From contig JAJECY010000186.1 of the NCBI GenBank assembly GCA_022821775.1, positions 1 through 39,034 of the forward strand: DNA of 39,034 nucleotides, given 5' to 3'. A model generated the notes under the pieces. That model searched no databases and was not told where the DNA came from. It worked only from the letters and a program-made list of their open reading frames with translations. Below, piece by piece: positions 1 to 9,050 of the stretch; position 1 is the first letter of the stretch; every line of letters starts with the position of its first letter. The stretch is from Acidobacteriota bacterium (GTDB lineage: Bacteria > Acidobacteriota > Terriglobia > Versatilivoradales > Versatilivoraceae). A program made the translations under genes and the position numbers.

Positions 1-2
1 AC

Positions 3-824
3 CCCTCCATCGACGCGGTCCTCATCTGCTCCAGCACGCCCACCCATCCCGAGTTGATCCGCCAGGCGGCCTTTGCGGACAAGCACATCTTCTGCGAAAA
101 GCCGCTGGCCCTGGATCTGCAGGAGATCGACGATGCCCTGCAGGCCGTTCGAGACTACGAAGTGAAGCTGCAGGTGGGATTCAACCGGCGCTTCGACCCC
201 AGCTTTCACCAGGCGCGGGAGGCCGTGGCCGCCGGCAGGATCGGAACGCCCCACCTGGTCCGCGTCACCAGCCGGGATCCCGAACCTCCGCCCGCCGAGT
301 ACGTCAAGGCCTCCGGAGGCATCTTCCTGGACATGACCATCCACGACTTCGATATTGCCGGATACCTGGCCGGCGACGAGATCCAGGAGCTCTACGCCAC
401 CGGAAGCACCTTGATAGACCCGGCCATCGGCCAGGCCGGCGACCTGGACACGGCCATGGTGATGCTGCGCTTCGCCAAGGGCGCCCTGGGCGCCATCGAC
501 AACAGCCGCCGGGCCGTTTACGGCTACGACCAGCGGGTGGAGGTGTTCGGTTCGGAAGGGCAGGTGGTGGTGGGGAACCGCACCTCCCATCAAGCCGTTT
601 ACAGCAACAGCCAGGGAGTTCACGGGCCGCTCCCCCTCTATTTTTTCCTGGAACGCTACCAGGAGTCCTACCTTGCCGAGATGAAGGCGTTTGTCGGATC
701 GGTGATCGAGGACTCCCCGCCGCCGGTCACCGGCCGGGACGGGAGGCGGGCGGTGGAACTGGGGTTGGCGGCCTGGAGGTCCTATCGGGAAAACCGTCCG
801 GTAGAGGTCGGCAGCCCCGAATGA
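3..824 (+). CDS. Gfo/Idh/MocA family oxidoreductase (inositol 2-dehydrogenase-like), 5' truncated by window edge
   Basis: Frame is open upstream of the listed start (PSIDAVLICSSTPTHPELIRQAAFADKHIFCEKPLALDL). Canonical EKP motif, GGIFLDMTIHDFDIA and GFNRRFDP motifs. Confidence 0.93.
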   Translation, partial: PSIDAVLICSSTPTHPELIRQAAFADKHIFCEKPLALDLQEIDDALQAVRDYEVKLQVGFNRRFDPSFHQAREAVAAGRIGTPHLVRVTSRDPEPPPAEYVKASGGIFLDMTIHDFDIAGYLAGDEIQELYATGSTLIDPAIGQAGDLDTAMVMLRFAKGALGAIDNSRRAVYGYDQRVEVFGSEGQVVVGNRTSHQAVYSNSQGVHGPLPLYFFLERYQESYLAEMKAFVGSVIEDSPPPVTGRDGRRAVELGLAAWRSYRENRPVEVGSPE

Positions 825-890
825 ATCCCGAGGCGGCCGGCCTCATGGACCAGGCCCGGCCGGTTCGCATCAATCAATGGGGGTACTCCT

Positions 891-1652
891 TTGCAGAAGA
901 ATACAACCAAAGCCAAGCTGAAAGCCGGTGAGACCGTCTTCGGAGCCTTCGTCCGCTATCCCGACGCGGGACTGATTGAATTCCTGGGATACCAGGGATG
1001 GGACTTCCTGGTCTTCGACGCAGAGCACGGCACGGTGGAGCCGCGCGATTGCGAGAACATGACCCGGGCGGCGGAGCTGCGCGGGGTGACGCCCATTGTT
1101 CGGGTCACCACCAATCAGCAGCCCATCATCCTGCGGTTTCTGGACACCGGCGCCCAGGGACTGCTGGTGCCCTGGGTGCAGACGGCGGCCGAGGCCGAGG
1201 CTGCCGTACGCTCGGTGAAATACCAGCCCCAGGGAATCCGCGGCCTGGCGGGGGTGCGGGCCGCCGATTACGGGCAGACCCAGACCCTGGGAGAGTACAC
1301 GGAACAGGCCAACGCCGAGACCCTGGTTGTGCTGCAGATCGAGACGGCCCGGGCGGTGGAACACCTGCCCGAAATCCTGAAAGTGGGCGGCATCGACGTG
1401 GTCTTCATCGGCCCTTCCGATCTCTCCCAGTCATTGGGCCTGCCGGGTCAGGCCCAACACCCCGAGGTCCAGGCGGCCATGCAGCGCATCGCCGACGCCG
1501 TGGCTCCTACCGATGTGGCCCTGGGACTCATGGTGCGCAACCTGGAGACCGCCCGGCAGTGGCGGCAAAAGGGCGCTCGCTTCATCGCCATCTCGCTGGA
1601 GTCGGTGCTGGGCCCGGCGGTCAAGGGCTACCTCCAGCAGGCCAAGGAGTGA
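891..1652 (+). CDS. HpcH/HpaI aldolase family protein (2-keto-3-deoxy-sugar acid aldolase-like)
   Basis: TTG start. GAFVRYPDAGLIEFLGYQGWDFLVFDAEHG, QGLLVPWVQTAAEAEAAV and VVFIGPSDLSQSLGLPGQ motifs typical of the family. Confidence 0.9.
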   Translation: MQKNTTKAKLKAGETVFGAFVRYPDAGLIEFLGYQGWDFLVFDAEHGTVEPRDCENMTRAAELRGVTPIVRVTTNQQPIILRFLDTGAQGLLVPWVQTAAEAEAAVRSVKYQPQGIRGLAGVRAADYGQTQTLGEYTEQANAETLVVLQIETARAVEHLPEILKVGGIDVVFIGPSDLSQSLGLPGQAQHPEVQAAMQRIADAVAPTDVALGLMVRNLETARQWRQKGARFIAISLESVLGPAVKGYLQQAKE

Positions 1653-1724
1653 GGGCGGGCTAGGCTCGGTGTCCCGCATGGAGTATGATTCAGGAAACTC
1701 AACCGACAACACCAGGAGGGTGGC

Positions 1725-2822
1725 ATGACCAAGCCCACGACTTTCCGACTCTGCGCCCTGGCCGTTTGCGCCCTGGCCCTCGTGGCGGCCCAGCACAGGA
1801 CCCGGACCGAGACGGTTCTCTATGAAACCGCCACTCGGTTCGTGAACTCGCTCTCGGACGAGCAGCGGGCCAAGGTGGTCTACGACTTCAGCCACCAGAC
1901 CCGGACGGTGTGGCACTTCTTCCCGGACAGCGCTTTCGCCAGGGAGTACGGCTACGCCCGAAAAGGCGTGAACTACAAGGGCATGGCGCCCGAACAGCGC
2001 CGCCTGGCCGATGCTCTGCTGGCCGCCGGGCTGAGCCAGGCCGGTTTCGCCAAGGTGATGGCGGTCCAGACTTTGGAGGAGATCCTTCGGGTGCTGGAGA
2101 AGGACACCACCGGAAACCGGGACATCGACAAGTACTACTTCAGTGTTTTCGGCAAGCCGTCGCTGGAGGGAACCTGGGGCTTCCGGGTGGAGGGGCACCA
2201 CATCTCCCTGAATTTCACCTTCAAGGAGGGCCGCCTGGTGTCGGCCAGTCCCACCTTCCTGGGAGCCAATCCCCACCGGGTGCTGGCCGGGCGCTACCAG
2301 GGAATGAGGGCCCTGGCCAAGGAGGAAGACGTGGCGCGCGCCCTGCTCCGGTCCCTGGACGCCAGGCAGCTCGGCAAGGCGGTGGTGGCCGAGACGGCCT
2401 ACCCCGATGTTCTCACCAAGGCGGACTCGCGAGCGAAGCTGGAGGGCCAGCCGTCAGGATTGGCTGCCTCCGACATGACCGCCGCTCAGCGGGACCAATT
2501 GATGGCCCTGATCGGCGAATACGCCAACATCCTTCCGGCGGAGGTGGCCGAGAGGAGGATGCAAAAGGCCCGCAAGACTCCTGCCGACCAGCTCTTCTTC
2601 GCCTGGGCCGGTTCGGTCAAACCGGGAGCCGGGGACTACTACCGGGTGCAGGCCCCCTCCTTCCTGATCGAATACGACAATACCCAGAACAACAACAACC
2701 ACAGCCATTCCGTCTGGCGAGACTTCGACGGCGACTTCGGCCGGGACGTGCTGGCCTGGCACTACCGGCTCCACCACCCGCTGCAGATAGCCAGCGGCCA
2801 GCAACCGGGTCCGGAGCGGTGA
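1725..2822 (+). CDS. DUF3500 domain-containing secreted protein
   Basis: N-terminal signal-like segment. FVNSLSDEQRAKVVYDF, WHFFPDS, GVNYKGMAPEQRRLADALLAAGLSQAG and NNHSHSVWRDFDGDFGRDVLAWHY resemble the DUF3500 family. Confidence 0.75.
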   Translation: MTKPTTFRLCALAVCALALVAAQHRTRTETVLYETATRFVNSLSDEQRAKVVYDFSHQTRTVWHFFPDSAFAREYGYARKGVNYKGMAPEQRRLADALLAAGLSQAGFAKVMAVQTLEEILRVLEKDTTGNRDIDKYYFSVFGKPSLEGTWGFRVEGHHISLNFTFKEGRLVSASPTFLGANPHRVLAGRYQGMRALAKEEDVARALLRSLDARQLGKAVVAETAYPDVLTKADSRAKLEGQPSGLAASDMTAAQRDQLMALIGEYANILPAEVAERRMQKARKTPADQLFFAWAGSVKPGAGDYYRVQAPSFLIEYDNTQNNNNHSHSVWRDFDGDFGRDVLAWHYRLHHPLQIASGQQPGPER

Positions 2823-3026
2823 CCGGGCTTCCTCCGTCCCCATCCCCAAACCTTCCGCGTCCTGGTGGTCACCGACGTGATCTCCCAGGACGTGCCTTCG
2901 GGGGGACGTGCAGTTCCCAGCCGGCCACGGTATCTCCGGGACCATCCGGATCTACGACCTGCGCCGTCGTGAGGTCTAGTCTGAACAGGGATGCTGGCGG
3001 CACCATTTCCATTTGTTGAGGAGACG

Positions 3027-6000
3027 ATGAACTTCAAGAAGAGGATTCCCTGCTGGCTCACGATCCTGATTCTGGGTGGGCTGGGAATCTCGGTCAGTCC
3101 CCGGCAGGTCCTGACCCGGACGTCCGAAGTCTCGAGAGCTATGAACCCGGTCCTGTCCAACTACGAAGTCCTTCGCTTTGAACCCGGTGACATCGAACGG
3201 CAGGTACGTGCAGACGGAGAACTGAGATTTCGGTTCGACGGGACCGAATTCCATTTCAATCTTAAGCCTCACAACATGCGGGCGCCCGGCTACAGGGCGC
3301 TGGCAACGGGCCCGGGAGGGGTGAGGCGGACGCTACCTCCCCAGCCGGTGCACACCTTCAAGGGGAGGTTGGCGGGACGAGAAGACACGGAAGGTCGATT
3401 CAACCTCACGGATGATGGGGTGGAGGGAATCGTCTACGCTCCCGAGGGCTGGTACTACTTGGAGCCTTTACGGAACTACCTCCCCAACGCCCCTGCCGGA
3501 GAACTTGTTGTCTACCGGCAGTTGGACATCAAGCCCGGCAAGGACTTCGGGTGCGACGTGTCTCTGCCGCGGCGTTTACAGCAGGGGATAGCCCGAGTGG
3601 AGGCGCAGGCGGAAGCCGCCGCCTCCGCCAATCTCACCAACTACGTGGCGGACGTGGCGACAGAAGCCGATTACGAGTACGTACAGAAAATGGGAGGAGT
3701 GGTCGCCGCCAACCGCAACATTGAAGGAATCCTGAACCATGTAGACGGGGCTTTTCAGTACGAGCTGCTGGTTCAGCTGAGGATCAGTTTCCAGCATGCC
3801 TGGGACACGGAAGAGGACCCCTACACCGGTACGACCCTCGGCCGTTTGCTGACAGAACTTTATTCGTATTGGACAGGAAATTTCGCGGCGGCTAAAGACT
3901 CGGACATCCTCCATCTCTGGACTGGAAAATTCATCCTGGAGCTGGACGGAAAAGCCGGCGGTAGAGTCTGTGCCGGATCAGATGGTTACGCCACTATTTC
4001 TGTTTCCGAACATCAAAATCACAACATGCTCGCAAATTACTCCATACCCGCCCATGAGATTGGACACAATCTCGGAGCCAGCCATCCCGACGAGCAAAAC
4101 CCGCCAATCGACACCTGCTATGGAACCATCATGATCAGCACCACCGGTAAGGTGACATTCTGCGAATTCTCCAGAGACGAAATTGCGGAACATCTCGCCC
4201 TTCACAACAGTTGCCTGGACACTCGACCCATCACACTGCAGCCGCCGTCCGGTCTTACGGCCACAGCAGCTTCCGCGACCGGAATCAATCTCGCCTGGCA
4301 GGACAACAGCCCGAATGAAACGGGCTTCATTGTGCAACGAAGGCGGTTAGGTTCGGGCAAATGGGTCCGGATCGGAACGACCGCAGCCGGAACACACGCT
4401 CTTGCCAGCGACGGGTTGTTCCCCAATGCCACCTACATCTACCGCGTGCAGGCCTTCAACAATAGCGAAACTTCCGCCTACTCGAACGAAGCGGCAGCGA
4501 CAACACTGGCCGGAACCTCCACCGCTAACAACTGGACGATCAACACATTCGCAGGGAGAACAGATAACGATGGGGACAACGGCCCGGCAGTGCGAGCGCG
4601 ACTGGCTATGCCAGAAGGTGTAGCGGTGGACAACTCCGGCAACGTCTACGTTTCCGAACACTGGAACAACCGGATCCGGCGGGTGGATAGGGGAGGCACC
4701 ATCACCACGTTTGCAGGGACTGGAAAACGGGGCTACAGCGGGGACGGTGGCCCGGCCGTGGCCGCCCAATTCGATGGACCTATCGACTTGGCGCTGGACG
4801 ACTCCGGGAATCTTTACATCACCGACAGTGGGAACAACCGGATCCGGCGGGTAGACACCTCGGGGATCATCACCACCGTCGCGGGAAGCGGAGAGAGGGG
4901 ATACTGCGGAGACGGCGGCCCGGCCGTGGCCGCGCAACTCGACCGCCCCTTTGGCGTAGCGGTGGACGGGTCGGGGACCATATATATCTCCGACACCTCG
5001 AACCAACGGGTCCGGCGGGTGAATAATCTTGGGACCATCACGACCATCGCTGGGAACGGCGGGAGAGGCTACGGCGGGAACGACGGTGAACCAGCGGTTC
5101 GGGCTTCGGTGAGTTGGCCGCGCGGCCTGGCGGTGGACGGCGCAGGCAACGTCTATATAGCCGCTTCGGGCGATAGCAGGATCTTACGGGTGGACAGCTC
5201 GGGGATCATCACCACCGTGGCGGGAACCGGCGAGGAGGCCTACAGCGGGGACGGCGGCCCTGCGGTCGATGCCGGGTTGTACAACCCCCAGGACGTGGCC
5301 GTCGACGGCGCTGGCAACCTCTACATTCCCGATGGGTCGAACCACCGTGTGCGGCGAGTGGATGCCTCGGGGACCATCACCACCATCGCCGGGGACGGAG
5401 AGGGCGGTTACAGCGGGGACGGAGGGCCGGCGGTCAGGGCTCGGCTGGATCTTCCCATTGACTTGACGGTGGACGGATCGGGGAACCTGTTTATCGTCGA
5501 TGCACGGAACCAGCGAATCCGGCGGGTGAACACTTCGGGGATCATCACCACCGTTGCCGGCATCGGGGAGAGCGGCTTCAGCGGAGACGGGGGACCGGCC
5601 GTCAGTGCATGGCTTTACTATCCCCTGGGTATGGCATTCGACAAGTTGGGCAACCTCTACATCGCCGACAGCGAGAACCACCGAATCCGGCGAGTGGACA
5701 CTGCGGGGACCATTACCACCGTCGCGGGAACCGGGGAGGCCGGCTACAGCGGAGACGGAGGGCCGGCGGTCGCCGCGCGACTGGCCAGGCCCGTAGGCGT
5801 GGCCGTAGACGGTGAAGGAAACCTCTACATCGGTGATAACTGGAATGACCACATCCGGAGGGTGGATGCGTCTGGAACTATCACCACCGTCGTGGCGAGA
5901 CTAAACGATCCCCGACGGTTGGAGGTAGACGGCTCGGGGAACCTCTACATTGCACAGTCTGGCAACAACAAAATCCTTCGGTTGGATAGGTCTGGGACCA

Positions 6001-8342
6001 TCACCACCGTTGCCGGAACCGGCGAGCCCGGCTTCAGCGGGGATGGAGGTCCGGCAGTAGAGGCAAGGCTGGATAGGCCCGGAGACGTGGCGGTAGACGG
6101 GTCGGGAAATCTCTACATCGCGGATACTTTCAATTCCAGGATTCGCCAGGTGGACACCGCGGGGACCATCACCACCATCGCGGGAATCGGGCGTGGCATC
6201 GACAACGGAGGTGCCGGCCCGGCAACCGAGGCCGTGCTGAATTCTCCCGGAGGCGTAGCGGTGGACGATTCGGGAAACGTCTACATCGCCGACACCATCC
6301 TCGACCGGATCAAACGGGTGGACACCTCAGGCATCATTACCACTATCGCAGGGACCGGGAGGGATGGCTACAGTGGAGACGGAGGACCGGGAGTTGAGGC
6401 GGATCTGTTTCATCCTCAGGGCATAGCAGTAGATATCTCAGGGAATGTCTACTTTTCCGATAGCGGGAATCACCGCGTACGAGTTCTGACGCCGGAAACG
6501 GCGCCACCGGGGGGCATTGACGGACCCGGGGAGGGAGAGGAAGAAGAGGAGACGGACCCGGATCCTTCGGACTTCACCGGGGCAGATCTGGAGGGCAGAC
6601 GGCTTACGCTTGAGGAAACCGGCGGTGAGGACATGGCTCAGAGTCTCCGGGTACGGTTTCTTGAAGGCAACCGATTCGAGGCGGAAGACGGAAAAACAGC
6701 AACCCGAATGGGACGCTATGCCTATCAACAGACAGGCTCCGGTGCGGGGAGGCTGAGTCTGTACTACGATGACGGGGTTTCCTGCGAGATCAACCTCAGC
6801 TTCGGCGCGAGTGGCGCGGGCGCCTTCAGCTATGGGTGCAGCGACGGGATCCGTGAGGAGGGGCGTTTCCGCCTGACGACGGGGTCCCTGTTCGTTCCCG
6901 TGATCCTGAGCTCGGCCGGACGCAACAATTCCTTATTCACCTCGGAACTGGCGTTGACCAACCGGGGGGGTGAGTCCGCCAGGCTCAAGTACACCTATAC
7001 AGCCCACTCTGGAGGGGGTAGCGGGACGGCCTCCGGGGTAGTTGAAGCAGGCAGGCAGAAGATCGATCCCGATGCCCTGGGATATCTGAGAAGGCTCGGC
7101 ATCCCCATTCCTCACTCGGGAAATCGGATCGGGACGCTTCGGGTAGAGGTGCCGATCACAGCCGATGTAGGAGCAACAGTGCGGACCACGACAGCGGTGC
7201 CCGAGGGGAGAGTTGGATTGGCCTATCCGGGGATTCCCGAGGAGGAAGGTTTTGAGGAAGCAGTATTTCTGTGCGGACTGCGCCAGAACAGTCAGGATCG
7301 CTCCAACGTAGCGATTCAGAACGCGGGGAGTTCCACTGAAGGGGATATTACCTTGAGGGTGACGGTTTTCTCCGGAGACCCGGCGTCAGTGGTGAGGAGC
7401 GTGGCCTTGCCGGAAAGAACCCTGCCTCCGGGAGGATTCCATCAGTACAACCGCATCCTGGACATGGCCGGCTTTGTCAACGGCTACGTGAAGGTTGATC
7501 GGGTCGATGGGAAGGCGCCATTCTACGCTTACGGGGTTATCAACGACAATTTCAACTCAGACGGCTCGTTTGTCTTTCCGGTCCGCGAGACCTTGCTGGC
7601 GGGAGCCGCGGGACAAACCCTGCCGGTGGTTATAGAGCGGGCACCCTTCGCCAGCGAACTGACGGTGACCAACTTCTCCGACGAACCCAAGGCCGTGACT
7701 TTCAGCGTGGTGGCCGATGCCATCGAGGCGGCAGATGACACGGCCACCTTTTCCCTGCCGGTTTCCCCCGGTCAGCAGTACATCATTCCCAATGCGATAG
7801 ACGCGGCGCGCCAACAGTTCGGAATCGATCTGCCGCGCGGTCTGGCCGTGCCCTTGTTTGCCAAGGCGGTCGGAGGAGACATGAGCGGGATCGTAATCGG
7901 GGCCAGGACGGGGTCACAGGTCGATCCGGGTGACAAAGGCAAGGGGCAATATAGTGTCTTTTATACCGCAGTCCCCGATGGTGTAGCCTTCCCCAGAACA
8001 GCCTGGGTATACGGGCTGCAGCAGAATGCCGAAAACCGTAGCAACCTGGCCCTGGTCAATACCGGAGAATTCGATGACAGCCCCGGCATTTTCAACCTGG
8101 AAATCTACAACGGGGAGACGGGACAATTGCACAGAACGATCACCGGGTTCAGGGTCGAGGCCAAACGTTGGCGTCAGATCGACAGCATATTGCTCAACTA
8201 TGCTCCGGACGCCACACAGGGATATGTGCGGATCCACAAAACCTCCGGGAATAACCCCTTCCTGGCCTACGGAGTAATCAACGACGGCGGGGCTCGTTTG
8301 GAACGAAGTGACGACGGAGCCTACGTGCCGGCGAGGGAGTAG
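3027..8342 (+). CDS. Large secreted multidomain protein: M12B/reprolysin-like zinc metalloprotease, fibronectin type III, 12 NHL repeats, C-terminal domain of unknown function
   Basis: ATG at 3027 with GGAG-like RBS and hydrophobic signal (MNFKKRIPCWLTILILGGLG). HEIGHNLGASH zinc motif at 4053-4085. FnIII-like PPSGLTATAASATGINLAWQDNSPNETGFIVQRR. Tandem ~56-aa G(T/I)ITTxAGxGxxGYSGDGGPAVxA...VDxSGNLYIAD..NxRIRRVD repeats at ~4536-6497. Confidence 0.88.
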   Translation: MNFKKRIPCWLTILILGGLGISVSPRQVLTRTSEVSRAMNPVLSNYEVLRFEPGDIERQVRADGELRFRFDGTEFHFNLKPHNMRAPGYRALATGPGGVRRTLPPQPVHTFKGRLAGREDTEGRFNLTDDGVEGIVYAPEGWYYLEPLRNYLPNAPAGELVVYRQLDIKPGKDFGCDVSLPRRLQQGIARVEAQAEAAASANLTNYVADVATEADYEYVQKMGGVVAANRNIEGILNHVDGAFQYELLVQLRISFQHAWDTEEDPYTGTTLGRLLTELYSYWTGNFAAAKDSDILHLWTGKFILELDGKAGGRVCAGSDGYATISVSEHQNHNMLANYSIPAHEIGHNLGASHPDEQNPPIDTCYGTIMISTTGKVTFCEFSRDEIAEHLALHNSCLDTRPITLQPPSGLTATAASATGINLAWQDNSPNETGFIVQRRRLGSGKWVRIGTTAAGTHALASDGLFPNATYIYRVQAFNNSETSAYSNEAAATTLAGTSTANNWTINTFAGRTDNDGDNGPAVRARLAMPEGVAVDNSGNVYVSEHWNNRIRRVDRGGTITTFAGTGKRGYSGDGGPAVAAQFDGPIDLALDDSGNLYITDSGNNRIRRVDTSGIITTVAGSGERGYCGDGGPAVAAQLDRPFGVAVDGSGTIYISDTSNQRVRRVNNLGTITTIAGNGGRGYGGNDGEPAVRASVSWPRGLAVDGAGNVYIAASGDSRILRVDSSGIITTVAGTGEEAYSGDGGPAVDAGLYNPQDVAVDGAGNLYIPDGSNHRVRRVDASGTITTIAGDGEGGYSGDGGPAVRARLDLPIDLTVDGSGNLFIVDARNQRIRRVNTSGIITTVAGIGESGFSGDGGPAVSAWLYYPLGMAFDKLGNLYIADSENHRIRRVDTAGTITTVAGTGEAGYSGDGGPAVAARLARPVGVAVDGEGNLYIGDNWNDHIRRVDASGTITTVVARLNDPRRLEVDGSGNLYIAQSGNNKILRLDRSGTITTVAGTGEPGFSGDGGPAVEARLDRPGDVAVDGSGNLYIADTFNSRIRQVDTAGTITTIAGIGRGIDNGGAGPATEAVLNSPGGVAVDDSGNVYIADTILDRIKRVDTSGIITTIAGTGRDGYSGDGGPGVEADLFHPQGIAVDISGNVYFSDSGNHRVRVLTPETAPPGGIDGPGEGEEEEETDPDPSDFTGADLEGRRLTLEETGGEDMAQSLRVRFLEGNRFEAEDGKTATRMGRYAYQQTGSGAGRLSLYYDDGVSCEINLSFGASGAGAFSYGCSDGIREEGRFRLTTGSLFVPVILSSAGRNNSLFTSELALTNRGGESARLKYTYTAHSGGGSGTASGVVEAGRQKIDPDALGYLRRLGIPIPHSGNRIGTLRVEVPITADVGATVRTTTAVPEGRVGLAYPGIPEEEGFEEAVFLCGLRQNSQDRSNVAIQNAGSSTEGDITLRVTVFSGDPASVVRSVALPERTLPPGGFHQYNRILDMAGFVNGYVKVDRVDGKAPFYAYGVINDNFNSDGSFVFPVRETLLAGAAGQTLPVVIERAPFASELTVTNFSDEPKAVTFSVVADAIEAADDTATFSLPVSPGQQYIIPNAIDAARQQFGIDLPRGLAVPLFAKAVGGDMSGIVIGARTGSQVDPGDKGKGQYSVFYTAVPDGVAFPRTAWVYGLQQNAENRSNLALVNTGEFDDSPGIFNLEIYNGETGQLHRTITGFRVEAKRWRQIDSILLNYAPDATQGYVRIHKTSGNNPFLAYGVINDGGARLERSDDGAYVPARE
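4536..6497 (+). repeat. 12 tandem NHL repeats (~168 bp period), coding
   Basis: Hand-phased repeat starts at 4536, 4695, 4863, 5031, 5202, 5370, 5538, 5706, 5874, 5994, 6162 and 6330. Most are 56 codons; one is 57 codons (5031) and one 40 codons (5874-5993). Confidence 0.9.
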
Positions 8343-8429
8343 AGCAAGGCTACTTGAAATCCCGGTTGAATGAAGTCTTCAGCGGCGTCGTGCGCGCTCA
8401 AAGAATAGCGGGAAACAGAGGCGTGGCCG

Positions 8430-8879
8430 ATGTCCGGCGATTTCCATGTGCTGCCCACCCCGAAGCTCAAGCGAGCCGCCAAAGACTGTCCTCTGCTGGA
8501 ATCTAACAGCGAAGCCTGGATTGCCTGTTGCTCCCACCGCTTTTTGCCGCTCGCCAAGAGGATCGCCGGCGACGACAGTCCGGTAGAGGATGTCCGTCAG
8601 AGCAGTTGGATCAAGATTCTCCAATCCATCAATCACGCCTGCTTTGACGGTCCCAAGGCTTGTCCTTGGGTCCATGCGATCGTCACCAACACGGCCGGGG
8701 ATGGCCCCTTTTTAGTGGTTTGTTCGTGGGAGTGCCCGCAGGCATTGCGTTTCTGGTGGCGCCGAAGAAGAAAAATATCTACAACGTGCCACGCAAACTC
8801 CGGGATGATCCTGCGCCCGAGCCCCCGCCAACAACAACCAGGCAAAGCAAAACCACTTCAGGGAGCGGCTTGCTTTTGA
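8430..8879 (+). pseudogene. Remnant of ECF-type sigma factor (region 2-like N-terminus), truncated or fused
   Basis: FLPLAKRIAGDDSPVEDVRQSSWIKILQSI...CPWVHAIVTNTAGD resembles sigma-70 region 2 but breaks off before region 4. A different frame then carries FSGLFVGVPAGIAFLVAPKKKN, a membrane-like segment. Confidence 0.4.
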
Positions 8880-9050
8880 TCGAGGATGAGGCATTTGGGC
8901 CAGAGTTGCGCAGGTCGAATTCCGGGCGACCTCTGCTTCGGGAAGTGCTCCTGCTTGATTTGTCGAGCCGGTCGGTACGTGCGCCCAATTGAGACGAACG
9001 GCGCTCTCCGGTATACTTTCGCCAGAATTGTGTTCCATCGAGGCGAGGGC

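Noticed and set aside
4347-5852. Minus-strand ORFs with repeated HxPDxVVP-like peptides
   Set aside because: The repetition is only the antisense image of the NHL coding repeats.
4536-6497. Possible CRISPR or noncoding tandem array (168 bp period)
   Set aside because: The period is a multiple of 3 and encodes a conserved NHL repeat in a single open frame; there are no spacer/repeat boundaries.
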